Source: Agrococcus sp. HG114 (lineage in GTDB: Bacteria > Actinomycetota > Actinomycetes > Actinomycetales > Microbacteriaceae). Taken from it: DNA of 36,767 nt. Of the stretch, positions 9,168 through 17,382 are shown one piece after another. The notes under the pieces were generated by a model, which was given only the letters and a program-made list of their open reading frames with translations, was not told the origin of the DNA and did not search any database. Positions within the stretch are counted from its first letter, which is position 1. Every line of letters begins with the position of its first letter. The position numbers were made by a program, and so were the translations under genes. Location of the stretch: the NCBI RefSeq assembly GCF_024723325.1, contig NZ_JANQCH010000008.1, positions 1 through 36,767 of the forward strand. Direction: 5' to 3'.

Positions 9168-9344
9168 TCAGGTGTCGGTCGTGGCGGTGCCGCGGCCGCG
9201 CGGCGACTGCGGTCGCTCCCGCAGCTCAGGGGTCCGACTGATGATGGCGCGCCGCAGCAGCGCGACGGCGACGATCACGAGTGCGATGAAGGCCACCAGG
9301 ACCACCGCTGCCATGGCGATCTCTGCGTCGAGCAGCGCGCTCAT
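9168..9344 (-). CDS. small single-span membrane protein, unknown function
   Basis: A 58 aa protein starting at ATG 9344, whose ATGA overlaps the stop of the upstream 158 aa gene, so the two are probably translated together. After a short acidic N-terminus (M-S-A-L-L-D-A-E) a single hydrophobic helix runs from about residue 9 to 30, with Met, Val, Leu, Ile and Ala only. Arg-Arg follows at 31-32, then a polar Arg/Pro-rich tail of about 25 residues, giving N-out/C-in topology by the positive-inside rule. I do not recognise the family. The overlap and the clean hydrophobic-then-basic design support a real gene. Confidence 0.65.
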   Translation of the reverse strand: MSALLDAEIAMAAVVLVAFIALVIVAVALLRRAIISRTPELRERPQSPRGRGTATTDT

Positions 9345-9817
9345 GCGCGGCTCCGGCCATCGACCGCGGTCGTCGCCGCCGACGGCACGCGCGGGGGCTC
9401 GGCGCCCGGCGCGGACCTGGGGAGGCCCCCGATCTCGCGCCAGCGCTCGTCGAGCGTCGTGTCGGGGTCGGGCGCCGGCTCGCGGATCAGGCAGGCGAGA
9501 TGCGGCTGCCCCATGCGCAGCGCGTAGATCGCGAGCTCGATCTCGCCGAAGTCGCTGTGGCGGCTCGCGCCGATGAGGGCGAGCGGTGCCGTGATGTTCC
9601 GTGCGATCGCGTGGCGGAGCCCGGGATCCGAGGTCGAGTCCCAGAGCGCCTGCAGGAGCTCTGGGGACACTCGCCTCGATCGGGCGGCTGCGGCGAGCAC
9701 TGCCGGGTGCGCTTCCGCGAGGATGCGTCGTTCGAAGGAGGGGTCGACGAGGGAGCGCTCGAAACCGCCTGCGAGGGCGTCGATGTCCGCTGCCACGTCA
9801 CGGGGACGTGCGTGCAT
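9341..9817 (-). CDS. hypothetical protein, helical and Ala/Leu-rich
   Basis: A 158 aa soluble protein that I do not recognise. It is predicted mostly helical, with short helix pairs (around residues 22-50 and 52-110) that loosely resemble leucine-rich-variant or HEAT-like repeats, including P-E-L-L-Q-A-L-W and N-I-T-A-P-L-A-L-I. The last 35 residues are Pro/Ala/Arg-rich and look disordered. It shares an ATGA junction with the 58 aa membrane protein, so a soluble factor working with a membrane partner is possible; this is inference. A promoter candidate lies about 95 bases upstream. No strong Shine-Dalgarno precedes ATG 9817, and a downstream start cannot be excluded. Confidence 0.7.
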   Translation of the reverse strand: MHARPRDVAADIDALAGGFERSLVDPSFERRILAEAHPAVLAAAARSRRVSPELLQALWDSTSDPGLRHAIARNITAPLALIGASRHSDFGEIELAIYALRMGQPHLACLIREPAPDPDTTLDERWREIGGLPRSAPGAEPPRVPSAATTAVDGRSRA

Positions 9818-9918
9818 TTCCGGTTCGTTCTGTTGCCGCGAGAGGAGTCACGGCCTGCAGTGGGAGATCGCGGGAAGGATCTCGCTGCGAACGAAAGTCG
9901 GAACCCGATGTGTACCCC

Positions 9919-9946
9919 ACACTACGCGCTCCCGCGGGAACCGCAA
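9919..9946 (-). promoter_or_regulatory. promoter for the 158/58 aa gene pair
   Basis: On the minus strand TTGCGG (9946-9941) is followed after 16 bases by TAGTGT (9924-9919), a reasonable sigma-A pair. Transcription would start near 9912, giving a leader of about 95 bases before ATG 9817. The same TAGTGTGG string occurs ahead of the riboflavin operon and ahead of ptsI. Confidence 0.5.
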
Positions 9947-9973
9947 GGGCGATGTCGCGCCGCGGTCCCGCAC

Positions 9974-9979
9974 TAGCCT
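9974..9979 (+). promoter_or_regulatory. -10 element of leaderless promoter (nicotinamidase)
   Basis: TAGCCT is followed by GAGGGC and then the ATG at 9986. The six-base spacing puts the transcription start at the start codon. GAGGG is too close to the ATG for a normal Shine-Dalgarno. Confidence 0.5.
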
Positions 9980-9985
9980 GAGGGC

Positions 9986-10558
9986 ATGGCCAAGGGCATC
10001 CTCATCGTCGACGTGCAGAACGACTTCACCGAGGGCGGCGCGCTCGGCACGGCGGGCGGTGCCGCCGTCGCCGCCGCCATCACCGAGCACCTCCGCTCGC
10101 ACTCCTACGACCTGGTCGTCGCGAGCCGCGACTGGCACGACGGCTCGAACGACAACGGCGGCCACTTCGCGACCGGCGAGCCCGACTTCGTCGGCACCTG
10201 GCCCGTGCACTGCGTCGCCGGAACGCCGGGCGCCGACTACCACCCGGCGCTCGACGCGCTCGCGATCGACGTGCACGTGAAGAAGGGCCAGGGGAAGCCC
10301 GCCTACTCGGCGTTCGAGGGCGTGACCGACGACGGGGAGACGCTCGACGAGGTGCTCGAGGAGCAGGGCATCGATGAGCTCGACGTCGTCGGCATCGCGA
10401 CCGACTACTGCGTGAAGGCGTCCGCCCTCGACGCGGCGCTCGCCGGCATCAAGGTGCGGGTGATCGACGCGCTCACCTCGGCGGTCTCGCCCGACACGCG
10501 GGCGACCGCGCTCGACGAGATGCGAGACGGGGGCGTGGAGGTCGTGCGACGCCACTGA
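9986..10558 (+). CDS. pncA: nicotinamidase (isochorismatase family)
   Basis: Converts nicotinamide to nicotinate for NAD salvage; homologues also activate pyrazinamide. The product is 190 aa, the usual size. The cysteine-hydrolase triad is visible: Asp9 in I-V-D-V-Q-N-D-F, Lys100 in H-V-K-K-G, and Cys142 in A-T-D-Y-C-V-K-A-S-A. Metal-site residues Asp49 and His51 are in R-D-W-H-D, with His60 nearby in G-G-H-F. The cis-peptide G-I-A-T-D-Y before the cysteine fits nicotinamidase better than isochorismatase. It stands alone, with divergent unknown genes upstream and an MMPL exporter downstream behind its own promoter. Confidence 0.93.
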   Translation: MAKGILIVDVQNDFTEGGALGTAGGAAVAAAITEHLRSHSYDLVVASRDWHDGSNDNGGHFATGEPDFVGTWPVHCVAGTPGADYHPALDALAIDVHVKKGQGKPAYSAFEGVTDDGETLDEVLEEQGIDELDVVGIATDYCVKASALDAALAGIKVRVIDALTSAVSPDTRATALDEMRDGGVEVVRRH

Positions 10559-10665
10559 TGCACATGTAGCCGATCTACATGTAGTCTGTCTGCTGCTGGG
10601 TGCGACGCCCAGTCGCCCGTCACATCGGGACTGTACATAGACGGACTAACAGATAGACTGGCTAA
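10559..10665 (+). promoter_or_regulatory. repeat-rich promoter/operator region of the MMPL gene
   Basis: This gap is notably AT-richer than its surroundings. A perfect inverted repeat ACATGTAG/CTACATGT (10562-10569 and 10575-10582) follows the pncA stop. TAGTCTGTCT (10582-10591) recurs inverted as AGACGGACTA (10639-10648) and AGACTGGCTA (10655-10664), the last two being direct repeats 16 bases apart. TGTACA (10632-10637), a 16-base spacer and TAGACT (10654-10659) form a promoter ending six bases before GTG 10666. The repeats overlap it and look like operator half-sites for a repressor (TetR-type regulators often control MMPL genes), but no regulator gene is adjacent. Confidence 0.5.
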
Positions 10666-12870
10666 GTGTCGAATCGCGCCTCGCTCCCCACCGCCAAGCC
10701 ACGCGTGCCGCAGTGGCTCCGCATCCTCCTCCCCATCGTCCTGATCCTGGGCTGGCTCGCGGCCGCGGGAGTCGGCGGACCGACCTTCGGCCGGCTCTCG
10801 AGCGTCGTCTCGAATGACCAGACGAGCTTCCTGCCCTCGAGCGCCGAGTCGACGCTCGTCCAGCAGGAGCTCGGCGAGTTCGTCGGCGATGACGAGATCC
10901 CGGCGATCGTGATCGTTGCCGCCGATGGCCGACTCGGGGAAGGCTCGCTCGAGGCGCTGGCCGAGCTGCAGGCGGACATCCTCGGGCTGGACGGCGTCGT
11001 GGAGGCGTCCCCCCTCGTGCCCAGCGACGACGGCCAGGCGGCGCAGATCGTTGCGCTGCTCGACAGCTCGGGCGCGTCCGGCGAGGTACCCGACCTGGTC
11101 GCCGAGCTGCGCGCGCTCGTCGCGGATGCGCCGCTCGGCGATGACGTCGAGGCGAAGGTGACGGGCCCGGCCGGCTTCACCGCCGACATCGGCGACGCGT
11201 TCGCGGGCATCGACGGCATCCTGCTGCTCGTCGCCCTCGCGGCCGTGCTCGTGATCCTCGTGATCGTGTACCGCTCGCCGCTGCTGCCGCTCCTGGTGCT
11301 GTTCACCTCGGTCGCGGCGCTGTGCCTCGCGATCCTCGTCGTCTTCGAGCTCGCGAAGGCGGGCGTGCTCACCCTGAGCGGCCAGACGCAGGGCATCCTC
11401 TTCATCCTGGTGGTGGGCGCCGCGACCGACTACGGCCTCCTCTACACCGCGCGCTTCCGCGAGGCGCTCGGCCAGACGCGCTCGCGCTGGCAGGCGACGG
11501 TCGCCGCGCTCAAGGGCTCGTTCGAGCCGATCATCGCCTCGGGCGGCACCGTGATCGCGGGCCTCCTGTGCCTGCTGCTGAGCGACCTCGTGTCCAACCT
11601 GCAGCTCGGCCCCGTCGCGGCGATCGGCATCGCGACGTCGATCCTCGCCGGGCTCACGCTGCTGCCCGCGCTGCTGCTCGCGTTCGGCCGCGTCGCGTTC
11701 TGGCCCGTCGCGCCCACGCCCGAGAGGCCGCGCACGAAGCCCGACGACAAGGGCGTGTGGGGCGCGGTCTCGTCGCTCGTCGACCGCCGCGCGCGCACCG
11801 TCTGGATCGTCACCGCGCTCGTGCTCGGCGCCGGCGCGATCGGCGTGACGCAGCTGCGCGCCGAGGGCGTGCCCTCGAGCGAGTTCGTCGTCGGCGAGTC
11901 GGAGGCCCGCGACGGCCAGGAGCTCCTCTCGGCGCACTTCCCCGGCGGCTCGGGCACCCCCACCCAGGTGCTCGCCCCCGAGGCGCGGCTCGACGAGGTG
12001 GCGGATGCGCTGGCCGGCGTCGACGGCGTCGAGAGCGTCGCGGCCGTGAGCGAGGAGTCGCCCTCGGGCACCGTCCCGCTCCCGGTGGATCCGGCGTCGC
12101 CGTTCGGCGCGTTCGCGCCCACCGTCGTCGACGGTCGCGTGCTGCTGCAGGCGACGCTCGCGGCGGCCCCGGACTCCAACGAGGCGCAGGAGACCGTGCG
12201 CGAGGTGCGCGAGAACGTGCACGCGATCTCGCCGGAGGTGCTCGTCGGCGGTGCGACCGCGACGGCGATCGACACGAACGACGCCTCGCAGCGCGACAGG
12301 GCGCTCATCATCCCGATCGTCCTGTTCGTGATCGGCATCATCCTGATGCTCCTGCTGCGCTCGATCGTCGCCGCTGCGCTGCTGCTCGCGACGACGGTGC
12401 TGTCGTACTACACCGCGCTCGGCGTCGGCGCGCTCATCCTGCAGGCCCTCGGCATCCCCGACATGGACCCGTCGGTGCCGCTGTTCGCCTTCGTGTTCCT
12501 CGTCGCGCTCGGCGTCGACTACAACATCTTCCTCATGACGCGGGTGCGCGAGGAGGTCGCTCTCCGCGGCCACCGCGCGGGCGTGCTGCGGGGCCTGCGC
12601 GTGACGGGCGGCGTCATCACCTCGGCGGGCGTGGTGCTCGCAGCGACCTTCGCCGCGCTCGGCGTCATCCCCGTGCTCTTCCTCCTGCAGCTCGCGATCA
12701 TCGTCGCGCTCGGCGTGCTCATCGACACGACGCTCGTGCGCTCGCTGCTCGTGCCCGCGCTCGCGCTCGAGATCGGGCCGAAGACCTGGTGGCCGTCGCA
12801 GCTCGCGCGCGAGCCGCGGCGCAGCGGCGAGCTGCAGCGCGAGCCCGAGGCGGTGCGGGCCGGAGCGTAG
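10666..12870 (+). CDS. MMPL family RND-type transporter
   Basis: Large inner-membrane exporter of the MMPL group, which moves lipids, antibiotics or dyes by proton exchange. The product is 734 aa. It is built as two similar halves, each with one N-terminal helix (W-L-R-I-L-L-P-I near residue 18, and W-I-V-T-A-L-V near 379), an extracellular loop domain of about 150 residues, and five further helices. The helix-4 proton-relay regions are A-T-D-Y-G-L-L-Y in the first half and G-V-D-Y-N-I-F-L-M-T-R in the second. The cytoplasmic tail is short, unlike mycobacterial MmpL3. The GTG start lies six bases after the -10, with no Shine-Dalgarno, so it is probably leaderless and controlled by the operator-like repeats. 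Substrate unknown. Confidence 0.92.
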   Translation: MSNRASLPTAKPRVPQWLRILLPIVLILGWLAAAGVGGPTFGRLSSVVSNDQTSFLPSSAESTLVQQELGEFVGDDEIPAIVIVAADGRLGEGSLEALAELQADILGLDGVVEASPLVPSDDGQAAQIVALLDSSGASGEVPDLVAELRALVADAPLGDDVEAKVTGPAGFTADIGDAFAGIDGILLLVALAAVLVILVIVYRSPLLPLLVLFTSVAALCLAILVVFELAKAGVLTLSGQTQGILFILVVGAATDYGLLYTARFREALGQTRSRWQATVAALKGSFEPIIASGGTVIAGLLCLLLSDLVSNLQLGPVAAIGIATSILAGLTLLPALLLAFGRVAFWPVAPTPERPRTKPDDKGVWGAVSSLVDRRARTVWIVTALVLGAGAIGVTQLRAEGVPSSEFVVGESEARDGQELLSAHFPGGSGTPTQVLAPEARLDEVADALAGVDGVESVAAVSEESPSGTVPLPVDPASPFGAFAPTVVDGRVLLQATLAAAPDSNEAQETVREVRENVHAISPEVLVGGATATAIDTNDASQRDRALIIPIVLFVIGIILMLLLRSIVAAALLLATTVLSYYTALGVGALILQALGIPDMDPSVPLFAFVFLVALGVDYNIFLMTRVREEVALRGHRAGVLRGLRVTGGVITSAGVVLAATFAALGVIPVLFLLQLAIIVALGVLIDTTLVRSLLVPALALEIGPKTWWPSQLAREPRRSGELQREPEAVRAGA

Positions 12871-12944
12871 GCTTGACGTGCGGCACCGCGCTCGTGGCGC
12901 GCCGCCGGTCGATCTCCCGCGATCGGTCCGTCCCGCTCTCCACG

Positions 12945-12950
12945 AAGGAG
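12945..12950 (+). promoter_or_regulatory. Shine-Dalgarno site deciding the dehydrogenase start
   Basis: AAGGAG five bases before ATG 12956 is among the best ribosome-binding sites in the window. It fixes the start 78 bases inside the longest open frame, whose first 26 codons are untypical. Confidence 0.85.
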
Positions 12951-12955
12951 TTCTC

Positions 12956-14440
12956 ATGAGCGTCACCCAAGCGACCTCGACCCGCGAGACCGAGGTGCTC
13001 GACGCCGTCCGCGGCCAGCTGTTCATCGGCGGCGAGTGGATCGACGGCGAGCAGGGCACCATCGAGGTGCGCGACCCGGCGACCGGCGAGGTCATCAAGG
13101 AGATCGCGAACGGCTCCGTCGAGGACGGCGTGCGAGCGCTCGACGCGGCGGTCGCCGCCCAGGAGCAGTGGGCCCGCACGCCCGCGCGCGTCCGCGGCGA
13201 GATCCTGCGCAAGGCGTTCGACCTGCTCCAGGAGCGCAAGGAGGAGTTCGCGCTCCTCATGACGATGGAGATGGGCAAGCCGCTCGCCGAGGCCCGCGGC
13301 GAGGTCGCCTACGGCGGCGAGTTCCTGCGCTGGTTCTCGGAGGAGGCCGTCCGCATCGACGGCCGCTACACGATGACGCCCGAGGGCACCGGCCAGATGA
13401 TCGTCACCCACCGGCCCGTCGGCCCGTGCTTCCTCATCACGCCCTGGAACTTCCCGCTCGCGATGGCCACGCGCAAGCTCGGCCCGGCGCTCGCGGCGGG
13501 CTGCACCGCGGTCGTCAAGCCCGCGACCCTCACGCCGCTCACGACGCTCGCGCTCGTCGGCCTGCTCGAGGAGGCCGGGCTGCCGAAGGGCGTCGTCAAC
13601 GTCATCACCACGAAGTCGACCGGCGCCCTTTCGGAGAAGCTGCTGGCCGACCCGCGCCTGCGCAAGGTGTCGTTCACCGGCTCGACCCCGGTCGGCGTGC
13701 AGCTGCTGAAGCAGGCGGCCGACAACGTGCTGAAGTCGTCGATGGAGCTCGGCGGCAACGCGCCGTTCGTGGTGTTCGAGGACGCCGACCTCGACAAGGC
13801 CGTGGAGGGCGCGCTGCTCGCGAAGTTCCGCAACATCGGGCAGGCCTGCACGGCCGCCAACCGGTTCATCGTGCACGAGTCGATCGCCGACGAGTTCTCG
13901 CGCCGCATCGGCGACGCCGTCAAGGCGATGAAGATCGGCCGCGGCACCGAGGAGGGCGTGACGATCGGCCCGCTCGTCGAGGACAAGGCCGTCGACAACG
14001 CCGTCCGCCTCGTCGAGTCGGCGGTCGGCGATGGCGCGACGCTCATCACGGGCGGCAAGGCGATCGACGGCCCGGGGTCGTTCTTCGAGCCCACCGTGCT
14101 CGACGGCGTCACCGCCGAGATGGCCGTCTCGATCGAGGAGATCTTCGGCCCCGTCGTCGCGATCCAGCGGTTCTCGACCGAGGAGGAGGCGGTGCGCCTC
14201 GCGAACGCCACCGAGTACGGCCTCGTCGGCTACGTCTTCACCGAGGACACGAAGCGCGGGCAGCGGATGATCGAGCTCATCGACACCGGCATGATGGGCC
14301 TCAACGTCGGCGTGGTCTCGAACGCGGCCGGCCCCTTCGGCGGCGTGAAGCAGTCGGGCCTCGGCCGTGAGGGCGGCGCCGAGGGCATCCACGAGTACCT
14401 CGAGACGAAGTACACGCTCATGCCCAACCCGTTCGCCTGA
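12956..14440 (+). CDS. gabD: succinate-semialdehyde dehydrogenase (NAD(P)+)
   Basis: Aldehyde dehydrogenase superfamily enzyme oxidising succinate semialdehyde to succinate, the last step of 4-aminobutyrate breakdown. The product is 494 aa. The Rossmann region has W-N-F-P-L-A-M at 164-170 and K-P-A at 188-190. F-T-G-S-T-P-V-G is at 240-247. The general base is Glu264 in M-E-L-G-G-N-A-P and the nucleophile Cys298 in G-Q-A-C-T-A-A-N-R. The C-terminal P-F-G-G-V-K-Q-S-G-L-G-R-E-G matches the GabD subgroup, including the S-G-L-G-R-E element near the succinate pocket. No GABA transaminase gene is beside it. TTGACG at 12873-12878 could be a -35, but no matching -10 is visible. Other semialdehydes remain possible substrates. 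Confidence 0.9.
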   Translation: MSVTQATSTRETEVLDAVRGQLFIGGEWIDGEQGTIEVRDPATGEVIKEIANGSVEDGVRALDAAVAAQEQWARTPARVRGEILRKAFDLLQERKEEFALLMTMEMGKPLAEARGEVAYGGEFLRWFSEEAVRIDGRYTMTPEGTGQMIVTHRPVGPCFLITPWNFPLAMATRKLGPALAAGCTAVVKPATLTPLTTLALVGLLEEAGLPKGVVNVITTKSTGALSEKLLADPRLRKVSFTGSTPVGVQLLKQAADNVLKSSMELGGNAPFVVFEDADLDKAVEGALLAKFRNIGQACTAANRFIVHESIADEFSRRIGDAVKAMKIGRGTEEGVTIGPLVEDKAVDNAVRLVESAVGDGATLITGGKAIDGPGSFFEPTVLDGVTAEMAVSIEEIFGPVVAIQRFSTEEEAVRLANATEYGLVGYVFTEDTKRGQRMIELIDTGMMGLNVGVVSNAAGPFGGVKQSGLGREGGAEGIHEYLETKYTLMPNPFA

Positions 14441-14455
14441 GCGGTGGAGCTCTGA

Positions 14456-14481
14456 GGCGGCGGCCCTTTCGGGCCGCCGCC
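14456..14481 (+). terminator. hairpin terminator after gabD
   Basis: GGCGGCGGCCC (14456-14466) pairs perfectly with GGGCCGCCGCC (14471-14481) around a TTTC loop, starting 16 bases after the gabD stop. No U-tract follows. It lies between convergent genes and may stop transcription from both sides. Confidence 0.75.
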
Positions 14482-14548
14482 GCGACCCCGGCTCCGGGGC
14501 CCGTCCCGGGCGCCGGCACCAGGGGAGGACTCCGAACCGCCCCGGCAG

Positions 14549-16342
14549 CTACTCGGCGACCGGTGCGGCGGTGAGCAGCTGGTGCGTCGCGAGCTCGCGG
14601 TAGAGCGGCGACGACTCGAGCAGCTCCGCGTGCGTGCCGCGCGCGAGCACCCTGCCGCCGTCGAGCACGACGATCTGGTCGGCGTCGACGACGGTCGCGA
14701 GCCGGTGCGCGATCACGAGTGTCGTGCGGCCCTCGCTCGCGACCTCGAGCGCTGCCTTGAGCGACGCCTCGTTGCGCGCGTCGAGGCTCGCGGTCGACTC
14801 GTCGAGCAGCAGGATCGGGGTCGCGGCCAGCAGGGCGCGCGCGATCGCCAGCCGCTGCCGCTCGCCGCCCGAGAGCAGCACGCCGGACTCGCCGACCTCG
14901 GTGTCGAGCCCCCGCGGGGAGCGCTCGACGAGATCCGCGAGGTTGACCGAATCGAGCGCCGCGAGCAGCTGCTCGTCGGTCGCGTCGGGCGCGGCGAGGC
15001 GCAGGTTGTCGCGCAGCGACCCGGCGAGCGCCGGCGCGTCCTGCTCGACGTAGCCGATGCGGGCGCGGAGGCTCTCGCGGTCGACGTCGCGCACGTCGCG
15101 GCCGCCGACGAGCACACGCCCCGCGTCGACGTCGTAGAACCGCTCGAGCAGCGCGAACGTCGTCGACTTGCCGGCTCCCGAGGGACCGACGAGCGCGGTG
15201 CGCGAACCGGCCGGAACGGCGAACGAGACGCCCTCGAGGACCGCGCGCGGCGCATCCGCCGACGCGTACGCGAAGCTCACGCGGTCGAACTCGACCATCG
15301 GGGCTCCGTGCACCGGGGAGAGGGCCTCCCGCGCATCTCCCGCGTCCTCGGACGGCAGCCGCACGATCTCCTGGATGCGGCCGAGCGCGCCGAGCGCGAC
15401 GCTCACCGCCGAGATCGCGCCCGCGAGCTGCCCGAGCGGCATGATCATGAGGAACAGGAACAGCAGGAAGCCGACGAGCTGCGAGATGCCGATCTCGCCC
15501 GTCGCGACGCGCAGGCCCCCCACGCCCAGCACGACGAGGAACGCGAGCTGCAGCGCGATGCCGAAGATCGGCACGACGAGCGCCGAGATGCGGGCGACGC
15601 GCACGCCCGCGCGGAAGGCATCGACCGCGCGCTCGCCGATCGCGTCGACCTCGCGCGCCGTCGCCCCCGCAGCCCGCACGGTGCGCACGGCGCTGATCGC
15701 GCGCTCGAGCGCGCTCGTCAGGTGGCCGACCTGCTCCTGCGCGGCGCCCGACGCGCGCGTGAGCATCGGCATGACGAGCAGCATCGCGACGATCGCGACG
15801 GCGAGCACGAGGACGGTCAGGCCCAGCAGCAGCGGGTCGATGATGAGCATCGCGATCACGGCGCCGACGAGCGTCAGGACCCCGCCGATCGACTCCACGA
15901 GGCCCTGCGTGAGCACGGCGCGCAGCAGCGTCGTGTCGCTGCCGACCCGGCTCACGAGGTCGCCGACCCGGCGGGCGTCGAACTCGGCGATCGGCAGCCG
16001 CAGGAGCGACGCGACGAGCGTGCGGCGCGTGCGCAGCACGACGTGCTCGCCGAGCACCTGCAGCAGGAAGTGCTGGAAGCCGTCGGCGACGGCGCCGATC
16101 ACGACGACCGCGAGCAGCGCCCACGGCAGCCACTCGAGCGGCCGCGACTGCTCGACGCGCGCGATGAGCTCCTGCGCCATCGCGGGCTGCGCGAGCGAGA
16201 AGCCGGCACCGACGACCGAGAGCACGATCGCGCCCGCGAGCAGGCCCTTCTTCGGGAACAGGTAGGGCAGCAGCTCGCGCACGCTCGCACGCGGGCCCTC
16301 GTCGCCGCGCCGCCTGCCGAACATCCCTCGTCGCTCGCTCAT
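14549..16342 (-). CDS. ABC transporter half-exporter (membrane plus ATPase domains)
   Basis: A 597 aa fused transporter of the MsbA/LmrA type, which would form a homodimeric or heterodimeric multidrug or lipid exporter. The first 330 residues carry six membrane helices, beginning with L-L-P-Y-L-F-P-K-K after a charged N-terminus. The C-terminal ATPase has Walker A G-P-S-G-A-G-K-S-T, Q-loop Y-V-E-Q-D, signature L-S-G-G-E-R-Q-R-L, Walker B I-L-L-L-D-E-S-T-A-S-L-D and switch His in V-I-A-H-R-L-A. Two close ATGs (16351 and 16342) follow GGGAG; 16342 has the better spacing, so I use it. The open frame runs further upstream to 16465 but that part is low-complexity. It diverges from the ABC-2 operon by 113 bases. 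Substrate unknown. Confidence 0.92.
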   Translation of the reverse strand: MSERRGMFGRRRGDEGPRASVRELLPYLFPKKGLLAGAIVLSVVGAGFSLAQPAMAQELIARVEQSRPLEWLPWALLAVVVIGAVADGFQHFLLQVLGEHVVLRTRRTLVASLLRLPIAEFDARRVGDLVSRVGSDTTLLRAVLTQGLVESIGGVLTLVGAVIAMLIIDPLLLGLTVLVLAVAIVAMLLVMPMLTRASGAAQEQVGHLTSALERAISAVRTVRAAGATAREVDAIGERAVDAFRAGVRVARISALVVPIFGIALQLAFLVVLGVGGLRVATGEIGISQLVGFLLFLFLMIMPLGQLAGAISAVSVALGALGRIQEIVRLPSEDAGDAREALSPVHGAPMVEFDRVSFAYASADAPRAVLEGVSFAVPAGSRTALVGPSGAGKSTTFALLERFYDVDAGRVLVGGRDVRDVDRESLRARIGYVEQDAPALAGSLRDNLRLAAPDATDEQLLAALDSVNLADLVERSPRGLDTEVGESGVLLSGGERQRLAIARALLAATPILLLDESTASLDARNEASLKAALEVASEGRTTLVIAHRLATVVDADQIVVLDGGRVLARGTHAELLESSPLYRELATHQLLTAAPVAE

Positions 16343-16441
16343 CGCATCCATTCTCCCGCGTGCGGCGGCTCGCGATCGACGGGCGGCGGATGCGTCGGGC
16401 GCGGCCGACGACGCGGGTGCGACGGTGTGGGCGGCACGGTC

Positions 16442-16447
16442 TACCCT
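16442..16447 (+). promoter_or_regulatory. -10 element ahead of the ABC-2 operon
   Basis: TACCCT lies eight bases before GTG 16456. That is slightly more than the six bases seen elsewhere, but still compatible with a leaderless or near-leaderless transcript. No Shine-Dalgarno is present. Confidence 0.45.
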
Positions 16448-16455
16448 GAGGTCTC

Positions 16456-17382
16456 GTGCCAGCACCCGTGATCGAGGCGACCGGACTCCGCAAGCAGTAC
16501 GGCGACTTCACCGCCGTCGACGGCATCGACTTCTCGATCGAGCCGGGGGAGGCGTTCGGCTTCCTGGGGCCGAACGGCGCCGGCAAGTCGACGACGATGC
16601 GGATGATCGCGGCGACGTCGACGCGCACGGCCGGCGATCTGCGGGTGCTCGGCTTCGACCCCGAGAGCCACGGCCCCGAGGTGCGCGCGCAGCTCGGCAT
16701 CGTGCCGCAGGCCGACCAGCTCGACGAGGAGCTGCGGGTGATCGACAACCTCATCGTCTACGGCCGCTACTTCGGGCTGCCGCTCGACTACGTGAAGCGG
16801 CGGGCGGAGGAGCTGCTCGAGTTCGCCCAGCTCACCGAGAAGCGCAAGGCGCGCGTCGACGGGCTCTCGGGCGGCATGAAGCGGCGCCTCACGATCGCGC
16901 GCGGCCTCATCAACGCGCCGAAGGCGATGCTGCTCGACGAGCCGACCACGGGCCTCGACCCGCAGGCGCGGCACGTGCTGTGGGATCGCCTGTTCCGGCT
17001 GAAGGAGGAGGGCACGACGCTCGTGCTCACCACCCACTACATGGACGAGGCCGAGCAGCTGTGCGACCGCCTCGTGGTCGTCGACAAGGGCACGATCGTC
17101 GCCGAGGGCAGCCCCGCCTCGCTCATCCGCCAGTACTCCACGCGCGAGGTGCTCGAGGTGCGCTTCGGATCGAGCCGCAACGCCGAGGCGGCGAAGGCGA
17201 TCGAGGGCATCGGCTCGCGCATCGAGGTGCTGCCCGACCGGGTGCTCGTCTACGACGACGACGGCGAGGCGGCGATGTCGGCCGTCCACGAGCGCGGCCT
17301 CAGCCCCCTCACGAGCCTCGTGCGGCGCTCGAGCCTCGAGGACGTGTTCCTGCGGCTCACCGGAAGGTCGCTGATCGAATGA
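16456..17382 (+). CDS. ABC-2 type transporter ATPase (DrrA-like)
   Basis: ATP-binding subunit of an ABC-2 exporter, close in style to daunorubicin-resistance DrrA. The product is 308 aa. Walker A G-P-N-G-A-G-K-S-T-T is near residue 36, Q-loop V-P-Q-A-D near 83, signature L-S-G-G-M-K-R-R-L near 137, Walker B M-L-L-D-E-P-T-T-G-L-D near 157, and switch His in T-T-H-Y-M near 193. The C-terminal 80 residues form the extension usual in DrrA proteins. The GTG start could also be GTG 16468, four codons later. The stop shares ATGA with the next gene, so the three genes form a tightly coupled operon. The exported substrate is unknown. Confidence 0.92.
   Translation: MPAPVIEATGLRKQYGDFTAVDGIDFSIEPGEAFGFLGPNGAGKSTTMRMIAATSTRTAGDLRVLGFDPESHGPEVRAQLGIVPQADQLDEELRVIDNLIVYGRYFGLPLDYVKRRAEELLEFAQLTEKRKARVDGLSGGMKRRLTIARGLINAPKAMLLDEPTTGLDPQARHVLWDRLFRLKEEGTTLVLTTHYMDEAEQLCDRLVVVDKGTIVAEGSPASLIRQYSTREVLEVRFGSSRNAEAAKAIEGIGSRIEVLPDRVLVYDDDGEAAMSAVHERGLSPLTSLVRRSSLEDVFLRLTGRSLIE

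Noticed and set aside
12873-12878. TTGACG as a -35 box for gabD
   Set aside because: No TAnnnT or TATAAT-like hexamer lies 16-19 bases downstream, so a promoter there is not supported.
10405-13278. Open frame of 957 codons on the minus strand
   Set aside because: Runs opposite the MMPL gene; composition is Arg/Glu/His/Asp-rich without domains, as expected for antisense frames in GC-rich genes.
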